DNA of 64,000 bases, from assembly GCA_963829705.1 (NCBI GenBank), contig CAWHJN010000004.1:186001-250000 (forward strand), read 5' to 3'. Positions within the stretch are counted from its first letter, which is position 1, and each line of letters starts with the position of its first letter. The notes below the pieces were generated by a model. The model was given only the letters and a program-made list of their open reading frames with translations, was not told where the DNA came from and searched no databases. This DNA is from CAWHJN01 sp963829705 (GTDB lineage: Bacteria; Bacteroidota; Rhodothermia; Rhodothermales; BA12). Both the position numbers and the translations under genes were made by a program. Shown here in pieces: positions 34,281 to 44,190 of this stretch.

Positions 34281-34775
34281 CTACGCGCCGAGCGCCTGCT
34301 GCTGGCGGCTGTCGATGGTGCAGGTGGTGGTGATGCCGCCGCGCACGTTGTAGACCGTCGTGACGACGAGGTACGCCGGATTTTCGAGGTGGCGCAACAG
34401 GTCTTCGTACACGAACGCCGTGATGTCCTCCTGCGCCGCGCCGATGGAGCGCCAGGAGAGCAGGTAGTACTTGAGGCTCTTGAGTTCGAGCACGTGGTCG
34501 CCCGGCACGTACTCGATGCGGACGACGCCGAAGTCCGGCAGACCGGAGAACGGGCAGAGCGCCGAGAATTCGCCCTGCTCGGTTTCGTAGACCACCACCT
34601 GCCGCGCCGCGTGCGGGTACGGCATCCGGTGGATGTCCTGCTGCCGCGCGTCGGGTGGCAGGAAGAGATTCACGTGCCCCTCGGGCCGGATGCCGAGTTC
34701 GGCCATGTAGGCCAGCGCGCGGCGTGTGTGGTCGGCCGCCTGCGCCGCCCGTTCAGCAATGGGATCGTGGGACAT
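34281..34775 (-). CDS. queF: NADPH-dependent 7-cyano-7-deazaguanine reductase
   Basis: QueF reduces the nitrile of preQ0 to the amine preQ1, the step before insertion into tRNA. The 164-residue unimodular protein has the nucleophile Cys and proton donor Asp in ALCPFSGLPDFGVV, the ELKSLKYYLLSWR motif that binds substrate, and a final VRGGITTTC in place of the common RGGIS type. The usual His-Glu pair near EDITAFVYEDL reads Gln-Glu, which to my recollection also occurs in other lineages. The ATG at 34775 starts the protein; the longer frame upstream runs through repeat sequence. It complements queD-queC at 11-12 kb. Confidence 0.95.
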   Translation of the reverse strand: MSHDPIAERAAQAADHTRRALAYMAELGIRPEGHVNLFLPPDARQQDIHRMPYPHAARQVVVYETEQGEFSALCPFSGLPDFGVVRIEYVPGDHVLELKSLKYYLLSWRSIGAAQEDITAFVYEDLLRHLENPAYLVVTTVYNVRGGITTTCTIDSRQQQALGA

Positions 34776-34805
34776 TTTTTGAAGGTGGAAAGTGGGAACG
34801 CGGAA

Positions 34806-34854
34806 GTAGGGGCGTGCCAGCCTGCCCTGAGCGCAGTCGAAGGGGGGCACGCCC
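34806..34854. repeat. Composite palindromic repeat in the queF-msrA intergenic region
   Basis: Outer arms GGGCGTGCC (34810-34818) and GGCACGCCC (34846-34854) are exact complements. The loop carries CCCTGAGCGCAGTCGAAGGG (34825-34844), a sequence type I recall as a widespread intergenic repeat in unrelated bacteria. Downstream, 34875-34910 has a further GTAGGGGCGCAGC segment. The whole 233-bp divergent region holds no gene. Confidence 0.7.
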
Positions 34855-35008
34855 GGCACAGGAATCGAAGATCGGTGGTAGGGGCGCAGCAGCGTGTCGC
34901 CAACGCCACCCTGCAGGCTCGTATCCCGTCCCGTGCTTCTTCCGAAAATCCGCAAACACACGTTCGCGCGCGCTGTTAGCTTGCTCGAACCTCGAACTCC
35001 AAAACCTC

Positions 35009-35551
35009 ATGCCTACTCAGACCGCCACTTTCGGCAGCGGATGCTTCTGGTGTACCGAAGCCGTCTTCGAACAACTCAAAGGCGTCGAAAGCGTCGTCTC
35101 TGGCTACGCGGGCGGCCATGTGCCCCACCCGACGTACGAGCAGGTGTGCGGCAAACAGACCGGCCACGCTGAGGTTGTCCAGATCACTTTCGATCCCGAC
35201 GTGATCGCGTACGCTGACGTCCTCCGCGTCTTCTTCACCACACACGACCCCACGACCCCGAACCGGCAGGGCAACGACGTGGGCCCGCAGTACCGCTCGA
35301 TCATCCTCTACCACGATGACGCCCAGAAGGCCACCGCCGAGAAAGTGCTGGCGGAGGTCGAGGCGCAGGGGCTGTACGACGCGCCCATCGTCACGCAGAT
35401 CGAGCCGCTGGATGTGTTCTACCCGGCAGAGGAGTACCACGCGGGCTATTTTCGGAACAACCCGGCGCAGCCCTACTGCGCGTTCGTGGTCGCGCCGAAG
35501 GTGAGCAAGTTCCGCAAGATGTACATGGACAAGCTGAAGGCGGGGGCGTAG
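35009..35551 (+). CDS. msrA: Peptide methionine sulfoxide reductase A
   Basis: MsrA reduces the S-epimer of methionine sulfoxide in proteins and free methionine. The 180-residue cytosolic protein has the catalytic Cys12 in GSGCFWCTEAVFE, the substrate motif SGYAGG, and the conserved THDPTTPNRQGNDVGPQYRS and EEYHAGYF segments. No fused MsrB domain is present. The ATG at 35009 gives the typical short N-terminus; the reading frame stays open upstream through the palindromic repeat region but is not protein-like there. Confidence 0.96.
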   Translation: MPTQTATFGSGCFWCTEAVFEQLKGVESVVSGYAGGHVPHPTYEQVCGKQTGHAEVVQITFDPDVIAYADVLRVFFTTHDPTTPNRQGNDVGPQYRSIILYHDDAQKATAEKVLAEVEAQGLYDAPIVTQIEPLDVFYPAEEYHAGYFRNNPAQPYCAFVVAPKVSKFRKMYMDKLKAGA

Positions 35552-35738
35552 CGCATAGAGGTTGGTGACGGTGCATGCTTTGTCACCCTCCATTCTCCAG
35601 CCCAAACTGTCCGGTGATGTAACAAGGGGTGTCCGCTGCCGTACAGCGCCACCATTGTCCCTGCTGCCTGTGCCTCATCGGGCAGGGCGGAACAGCGATT
35701 GCGCGCCGTGCCGCTGTTTTCCACCTCATCCTGTTGCC

Positions 35739-37130
35739 ATGCGCTTTTTCGTCCTCGTCCTCACCCTGTGCGTGCTGCCCGCGGCGGCGTTCGCGCAGGG
35801 CACGCCCATCGACCGCACCATCACGCTCGACGAAGCGCTCCGCATCGGGCTGGAGCAGAACCTGGCGTTGCAACGGCAGGAGAACGGCGTCCGGCAGCAG
35901 CGGGCGACGCTGTCGGCGCAGCGCAACAACTTCCTGCCCACCTTCGGCGTCAACGCGGGCACGTCGCAGTCGTACGGACGCTCGGTTGAGGAGACGCGCC
36001 TGGTGAACCAGACGAGCGAGTCGTTCAACGTGGGCGTGGGCGCCAACGTCAACGTCTTCAACGGCTTCGCCGACGTGGCGCGGGTGGAGCAGGCGCGTGC
36101 CGCGCTCGAAGCAAGCCGTCTCCTGCGCGACCGCAGCGAGCAGACCGTCGTGTTCAACGTGGCGACGGGATTCCTGACGGTGCTGGCCAACCGCGAGCAG
36201 GTGCGGGTGCTGGAACAGACCCTCGCCGAGCAGCGCGCCCAGCTCGCGCGCATCGAGACGCTCATCGGCGCGGGCAGCCGCCCGGAGTCGGAGCGCTACC
36301 AGCAGCAGGCCCTCGTGGCGCAGGCCGAACTCAACGTCCTCAACGCGCAGCGCGACGCCGAAGTCGCCGAGGCACAGCTCATCCAGATTCTCCAGCTCGA
36401 CCCCTTCGGGCAGTACCGCTTCGTCATCCCCGACCTGCCCGCGCTCGACAACGCCGACGTGCAAGTCGAGGCGTACGACATCGCCACACTGTTGCGGCAG
36501 GCCCTTCAGGACCGGCCCGACCTGGCGGCGCAGCGCGCCAGCATCCGCGCTGCCGAGGAAGGCATCCGCGTCGCCCGCTCCACGCGGCTGCCGCGCGTGG
36601 GCTTCTCGGCCAACTACGGCACCGCGTGGAGCAGCGCCTTTCAGGCCCCACAGTTCGACGCCAACGGCAACGTCGTGGGCGTGCGGACGACGCCGCTCTT
36701 CGACCAGTTTGACCAGCGTCGCGGCGGCAGCGTCTCGTTCAGCATCTCGCTGCCCATCTTCGACGCCTTCTCGACGCGGAGCAATACGCAGCGCGCCCGG
36801 CTTCAGGTGGAAAACGAAGAACTCGGCCTCGCCGATCTGCGCCAGAATGTAGCCACGCAGGTGCGGCAGGCGTACCTCGATTACCTCTCGTTCGAAAAGC
36901 AGGTCGAGGTGACCGCCGTGCAGGTCGAGAGCGCCCGCCGTGCGCTCGACGCCGCGCAGCAGCGCTACGACGCGGGCGCGGGCACGCTGCTCGAAGTCAC
37001 GCAGGCACAGACGTCGCTGACCCAGGCGCAGAGCAGCCAGCTCCGGGCGCAGTACAGCTTCTTTTTCCAGGAGAAGCTCATCGAATACTACCTCGGCGTG
37101 CTCGATCCCGCCTCGGCGGCGTTCAACTGA
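35739..37130 (+). CDS. TolC-family outer-membrane efflux protein
   Basis: The 463-residue exported protein has a signal peptide (about 1-20, ending AFAQG) and two outer-membrane efflux repeats. The first starts ITLDEALRIGLEQNLALQRQ; both show long helices (VEQARAALEASRLLRDRSEQ and VESARRALDAAQQRYDAGAG) and short barrel strands. It is the outer-membrane duct of an efflux machine and is followed by the periplasmic adaptor (37248) and an ABC ATPase (38766). The start at 35739 was chosen for the signal peptide. Confidence 0.92.
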   Translation: MRFFVLVLTLCVLPAAAFAQGTPIDRTITLDEALRIGLEQNLALQRQENGVRQQRATLSAQRNNFLPTFGVNAGTSQSYGRSVEETRLVNQTSESFNVGVGANVNVFNGFADVARVEQARAALEASRLLRDRSEQTVVFNVATGFLTVLANREQVRVLEQTLAEQRAQLARIETLIGAGSRPESERYQQQALVAQAELNVLNAQRDAEVAEAQLIQILQLDPFGQYRFVIPDLPALDNADVQVEAYDIATLLRQALQDRPDLAAQRASIRAAEEGIRVARSTRLPRVGFSANYGTAWSSAFQAPQFDANGNVVGVRTTPLFDQFDQRRGGSVSFSISLPIFDAFSTRSNTQRARLQVENEELGLADLRQNVATQVRQAYLDYLSFEKQVEVTAVQVESARRALDAAQQRYDAGAGTLLEVTQAQTSLTQAQSSQLRAQYSFFFQEKLIEYYLGVLDPASAAFN

Positions 37131-37141
37131 TCGCGGGGGCA

Positions 37142-37231
37142 GGTTGGTTGATGGTTAGAGGGTTGGTCTGTTGAGGACCGACTTTAACCACCCCGACCAA
37201 CCAGCGACCCCAACCCACTTCTCAACCAACC
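37142..37231. repeat. Nested inverted repeats in the adaptor leader
   Basis: Outer arms GGTTGGTTGA (37142-37151) and TCAACCAACC (37222-37231) are exact complements, as are inner arms GGTTGGTC (37161-37168) and GACCAACC (37195-37202). The element fills the gap between the TolC-family gene and the adaptor, leaving 16 bases before the ATG. It resembles the aroC leader repeat in composition. Confidence 0.65.
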
Positions 37232-37247
37232 AACTCCCTTCCCCAGC

Positions 37248-38597
37248 ATGGCACAGCCAGCACCCAAGTCCAACCGCACGCTCTGGTGGGTTCTCGGCGG
37301 CCTCGTCGTGGTTCTGCTGCTCGTCGTCATCGCCGGCAGCGTCTTCAACAAGGGGCCCGAGGGCACCGAAGTGGAAGTCACCAACGCCGACCGCCGCTCG
37401 ATCACGCAGGTGGTGACGGCCTCGGGCCGCATCCAGCCCGAAACCGAGGTCATCATCTCGCCGGAAATCTCGGGCGAAATCATCGAGCTTCGGGTGAAAG
37501 AGGGAGACGCCGTGCGGGCAGGCGACCTGCTGTTGCGGATCAAACCCGACGCCTACCAGGCCCAGGCCGAGCAGCTCCGCGCCGGTCTGCTGCAATCGCA
37601 GGCGAGCCAGAGCCAGGCGAAGGCCAGCCTCGAAAGCGCCAAGATGGACTTCGACCGCAAGAAAGACCTGTTCGACCGCGGCGTGATCGCACAGGCGGAG
37701 TTCGAGGCGGCGCAGAGCCAGTACGAAGTCGCGCAGGCGCAGTACGAGGGCGCGCAGTTCGCCGTACGCAGCGCCGAGGCGCGGCTCCGGGAGGCGGGCA
37801 CGCAACTGAGCAAAACGAGCATCGTGGCCCCGATGAGCGGCACGGTCTCCCAACTCAACGTCGAACTCGGCGAGCGCGTGCTGGGCACGAGCCAGATGCA
37901 GGGCACCGAGGTGATGCGCATCGCGCAGCTCGAAGTGATGGAACTCGAGGTCGACGTCAACGAGAACGACATCGTCAACGTGACCCTCGGCGACACGGCC
38001 TCCGTCGAAGTCGATGCCTATCCCGACCAGCGCTTCCGTGGGACGGTGACGGAGATCGCGTCTTCGGCCCGGCTCAACGCGGTGCAGGGCACGGACCAGG
38101 TCACCAACTTTACCGTCAAGGTGCGCGTCGATGAAGGAGGCGGGGCGGTTGCCTCGCAGGGCGGCGTCGTCAGTTCCGAGGTGCCGGGCGGCCCGCAACC
38201 CGGCATCCGCCTGCGCCCCGGCATGAGCGGCACGGTGGACATCTTCACCCAGACGATCGCCAACAGCGTCGCGGTACCCATCGCCGCCGTCACCGTGCGC
38301 GACTTCAACAAGATCCGCGCGGACACCACCAAAGACGAGGAAGCCCTCGCCGCCATCCCCACGACGGAAGACCTCCGCAAGGTCGTCTTCGTCCACGAGG
38401 ACGGCGAGGCGAAGATGGTGGAGGTCGAGACCGGCATCGCCGACGACACGTACATCGAAGTCCGCAGTGGCCTCGCGGCAGGCGCACAGGTGGTTTCCGG
38501 CCCGTACAGCGCCGTCAGCCGCACGCTCACGCCGGGCGACAAAATCAAGCCCGAAGACCCTGCCGAGGCACGTAGGCGGATCACCAAGGCGGAGTAG
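37248..38597 (+). CDS. Periplasmic adaptor (membrane fusion) protein, MacA/HlyD type
   Basis: The 449-residue protein is anchored by one N-terminal helix (about 12-32, WWVLGGLVVVLLLVVIAGSV). A lipoyl/barrel-sandwich half-motif (ISPEISGEIIELRVKEGDAV) precedes a long alpha-hairpin (about 100-180), the second half-motif (IVAPMSGTVSQLNVELGERV), a beta-barrel domain and a membrane-proximal domain (IEVRSGLAAGAQVVSGPY). It links an inner-membrane pump to the TolC-family duct. With the downstream LolD/MacB-type ATPase it looks like a MacAB-TolC type exporter, but the inner-membrane permease is not adjacent. Confidence 0.92.
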   Translation: MAQPAPKSNRTLWWVLGGLVVVLLLVVIAGSVFNKGPEGTEVEVTNADRRSITQVVTASGRIQPETEVIISPEISGEIIELRVKEGDAVRAGDLLLRIKPDAYQAQAEQLRAGLLQSQASQSQAKASLESAKMDFDRKKDLFDRGVIAQAEFEAAQSQYEVAQAQYEGAQFAVRSAEARLREAGTQLSKTSIVAPMSGTVSQLNVELGERVLGTSQMQGTEVMRIAQLEVMELEVDVNENDIVNVTLGDTASVEVDAYPDQRFRGTVTEIASSARLNAVQGTDQVTNFTVKVRVDEGGGAVASQGGVVSSEVPGGPQPGIRLRPGMSGTVDIFTQTIANSVAVPIAAVTVRDFNKIRADTTKDEEALAAIPTTEDLRKVVFVHEDGEAKMVEVETGIADDTYIEVRSGLAAGAQVVSGPYSAVSRTLTPGDKIKPEDPAEARRRITKAE

Positions 38598-38765
38598 GGC
38601 TGGGGATGAGAGGGTAGAGATTGGAAATCGTGGAGCAGAATGTGGCTCCTCGAAGGTTTTTTCAACCCGTCTCGTGTACGCATTCGGTTCAACAGACACC
38701 GTCCGGCGGCTCGCCTCTCTAATCTCCCAACCCTCAACCTCCACCCTCCAATCAGCACTCTTTCC

Positions 38766-39488
38766 ATGGAAATCAACGCCCCGCTGCTGCGGCTTCGCGC
38801 CGTCGAGAAAGTGTACCAGATGGGCACGCAGACCGTGCGGGCGCTCGCGGGCGTGGACCTCGACGTGGAGGCGGGCGAGTACCTCGCCATCATGGGGCCG
38901 AGCGGCTCGGGAAAGAGCACGCTCATGAACATCCTCGGCTGCCTCGACACGCCCACGGCGGGCACCTACATCCTCAACGGGCAGGACGTGAGCCGGATGC
39001 ACGACGACGCCCTCGCGCACGTCCGCAACAAGGAAATCGGCTTCGTCTTCCAGACGTTCAACCTCTTGCCACGCGTCAACTGCCTGCAGAACGTCGAACT
39101 GCCGCTCGTCTACGGTGGCCTGTCGAAGCGCGACCGGCGTGAACGGGCGGTGCAGGCGCTGGAGTCCGTCGGACTGGGCGACCGGATCGACCACAAGCCC
39201 AACGAGCTTTCGGGCGGGCAGCGGCAGCGCGTGGCGGTGGCGCGGGCGCTCGTCAACCAGCCGGCCATCCTGCTGGCCGACGAACCCACGGGCAACCTCG
39301 ACTCGCGCACGAGCGAGGAGATCATGCTGTTGTTCGAGCAACTCTACCGGCGCGGAAACACGCTGCTCGTCGTCACGCACGAGGAAGACATCGCCCAGCA
39401 CGCCCGCCGCATCGTGCGGCTGCGCGATGGCCTCGTCGAGCAGGACGTGGCCGTCGAGAAGCCCGTGCTCGCGGGGATGGCCGTCTGA
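38766..39488 (+). CDS. ABC transporter ATPase, MacB/LolD type
   Basis: The 240-residue ATPase has Walker [17 protein letters not shown]-loop [11 protein letters not shown], signature [15 protein letters not shown], Walker [15 protein letters not shown] and the switch His in VVTHEED. These details match the MacB/LolD family, which drives mechanotransmission exporters. It has no membrane domain and no FtsX/MacB-type permease gene follows, so its partner must be encoded elsewhere. The ATG at 38766 lacks a Shine-Dalgarno and sits after a C-rich leader like that of other genes here. Confidence 0.93.
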   Translation: MEINAPLLRLRAVEKVYQMGTQTVRALAGVDLDVEAGEYLAIMGPSGSGKSTLMNILGCLDTPTAGTYILNGQDVSRMHDDALAHVRNKEIGFVFQTFNLLPRVNCLQNVELPLVYGGLSKRDRRERAVQALESVGLGDRIDHKPNELSGGQRQRVAVARALVNQPAILLADEPTGNLDSRTSEEIMLLFEQLYRRGNTLLVVTHEEDIAQHARRIVRLRDGLVEQDVAVEKPVLAGMAV

Positions 39489-39905
39489 CCCACTTCGTGG
39501 GTATCACCTGTTCGCAGTCGCGCAGGTGCAGGAATAGCGAGAGGTCCCCTCTTCTGCCGGATAGCCGTTTTGCCCGCACGGATGTGGATAACCTGTGCCC
39601 TCGCGGTACACGGGCGGGGCTGGCAGCCCCGGCGGCGTGGCAATTCGCCGCATAGCGGTCATTGAGTGTGCTCGAATCGCGCTTTTCAAGCGGATTTGCC
39701 GGGTGCGCGGGATGACCGTTATGCTTACGGACGATCCTTTGTGAATCCCACAGGTGTGGAAAAGTAATCCTTGCCTTCCCTCCGGGGGCTTGGTTTCTTG
39801 AATCCCAGCGGCCTCCGCCACCGGTTTACTCGCACGTGCAGGGTAAGCCGGTTTTTGTCGAGGCCCGGTCGAGCGCCGTCCCACCCACATTTCCCACGTG
39901 TCCTT
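39489..39905. other. Long leader/intergenic region upstream of nrdJ
   Basis: These 417 bases contain no convincing gene. They hold a perfect DnaA box (39583-39591), a one-mismatch copy TGTGGAAAA (39755-39763), and a small hairpin with arms CGGGGCT/AGCCCCG (39615-39631). I found neither a B12 riboswitch core nor an NrdR box pair. Confidence 0.6.
39583..39591 (-). promoter_or_regulatory. Perfect DnaA box
   Basis: TGTGGATAA on the forward strand is the exact complement of the DnaA-box consensus TTATCCACA. It lies 315 bp upstream of nrdJ, with a one-mismatch copy at 39755-39763. DnaA is a known regulator of nrd genes in Escherichia coli; its role here is inferred. Confidence 0.45.
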
Positions 39906-42923
<3,018 letters not shown>

Positions 42924-42947
42924 GAGTTGTTGATCGATCTAAACAAG

Positions 42948-42982
42948 GAGCGCCCGGCTTCCTGCGTGGAGGCCGGGCGCTC
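42948..42982. terminator. Strong bidirectional terminator hairpin
   Basis: GAGCGCCCGGC (42948-42958) and GCCGGGCGCTC (42972-42982) form a perfect 11-bp stem between the convergent nrdJ and LamG genes. On the reverse strand it is followed by CTTGTTT, so it is best formed for the LamG gene, but it can also end nrdJ transcripts. Confidence 0.75.
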
Positions 42983-43010
42983 GTGGTTGCCGGAACACGC
43001 AATCCCGCGT

Positions 43011-44012
43011 TCAGCGGGCAACGACAATCCGCTGCGTGATGGTGCGGTTCTCCCCCTCGGCGCGGACGAGGTACAGCCCGCTCGGCAGCGTGCCTGCCTC
43101 GAAGGTGAGGGTCTTCGCCGTTCCTGCGGCCACCAGTCCGTCGTGCAGCAGGGCGACGGCGCGGCCGAGTGCGTCGTACACGGCCACGCGCACGCGCTGG
43201 CTCAGGGCCACTTCGAGGCGCAGCGTCGTGGTGGTGGCCAACGGATTGGGGCCGGCGAGCGCGAGGGCGAGCGAGGCGGCCGTGGGCTCCACCGGATCGA
43301 CGGGCGTGGGGATGGCCGAGACGGCGACCCACGTGGGGTCCAGCAGGTCTACTTCCGGCGTGTTGCCGAGCATTCCGTCGGGGCCAGCGGCCTTCTCGTT
43401 GCGCGCCACCTGTCCCGCCCCCTCATCGAACTTGAAATACGCGACGAGCGCAGGGTCGGCCACGTCCGCCGCGGAAAGGCCGCCGAGGTCGGCCGCGATC
43501 TCAGCTTCGGTGCGCGCCTCGTCCCAGATGATCACCTCGTCGAGGTAGCCAGGCCAGACGGTGTCTCCGATGTGGCACCCGAGGCCCAGGTTGACCCCGT
43601 TCGTGGGCGGGGCCACATCCGCCGAGGCGGCGAGCGCGCCGTTGACGTAGAGCCGGCTCGTGGTGCCGTCGAACGTGTAGGCTACGTGCTGCCATTTGCC
43701 GACAGGCAGGCCCTCGGTCTGGACGATGAGGCCCGACCGGCTCAGCACACGCAGAAAATCGCCGGAGACGCCGAAAAACGGGCTGTCGTCGCCGAACGAG
43801 AAGATCGGGTAGGTGCCAAACGCCTCCGGATCGCCGTCGAAGTGGGCCCACGCCTCGAGCGTAAACGCTGCTGTCGGCGCGTTGAGGGGCACGCCGACGC
43901 GTTTGCAGTTGAAGGGGAAAAACGCCAGTGCGTGGCCGGACTGTGCCGCGGCAGGAGACGCGAAGCCAGCGAGCAAAAGGACGGAAGCGAGAAGAGCGTG
44001 CCGAACGTGCAT
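43011..44012 (-). CDS. Secreted LamG-domain protein with T9SS sorting domain
   Basis: The 333-residue protein has a signal peptide (ending SPAAAQ), a concanavalin/LamG-like sandwich (about 25-235, with FTLEAWAHFDG, GKWQHVAYTFDGTTSRLYVN and GYLDEVIIWDEART), and a type A C-terminal sorting domain (about 255-333, SQRVRVAVYDALGRAVALLHDG to GLYLVRAEGENRTITQRIVV). It is therefore expected to cross the outer membrane by the type IX system and act on the surface, probably as a binding protein. A strong hairpin follows its stop. The ATG at 44012 begins the signal peptide. Confidence 0.88.
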   Translation of the reverse strand: MHVRHALLASVLLLAGFASPAAAQSGHALAFFPFNCKRVGVPLNAPTAAFTLEAWAHFDGDPEAFGTYPIFSFGDDSPFFGVSGDFLRVLSRSGLIVQTEGLPVGKWQHVAYTFDGTTSRLYVNGALAASADVAPPTNGVNLGLGCHIGDTVWPGYLDEVIIWDEARTEAEIAADLGGLSAADVADPALVAYFKFDEGAGQVARNEKAAGPDGMLGNTPEVDLLDPTWVAVSAIPTPVDPVEPTAASLALALAGPNPLATTTTLRLEVALSQRVRVAVYDALGRAVALLHDGLVAAGTAKTLTFEAGTLPSGLYLVRAEGENRTITQRIVVAR

Positions 44013-44096
44013 TGGAGTGGAAAGAGAAGCCAGAGAAGAGGCCACGAGGGGGCCCTGAACGAGTCTCTAATCTCGTACCGGCGCTCCTTCGGGTGC

Positions 44097-44114
44097 ATGG
44101 GCAGATCTACCCAT
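44097..44114. promoter_or_regulatory. 18-bp near-palindrome upstream of the LamG gene
   Basis: ATGGGCAGATCTACCCAT is symmetric except for one pair and sits 85 bp upstream of the LamG gene start. It could be a regulator site; no regulator is known. Confidence 0.3.
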
Positions 44115-44190
44115 CTTCGAGGTTTCCGAGCCGGTGGGACGATGCACAAACGCCCAGTTTCCTACATGGAGGCGGGGCGCGCTTGCTGAA

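Noticed and set aside
34281..34775. QueF as inactive because the His of the His-Glu pair is Gln
   Set aside because: The nucleophile Cys and Asp are intact, and this replacement, as I recall, occurs in other functional lineages.
39489..39905. Possible cobalamin riboswitch upstream of nrdJ
   Set aside because: The conserved B12-box core and flanking helices were not found, only loose similarity around 39745-39775.
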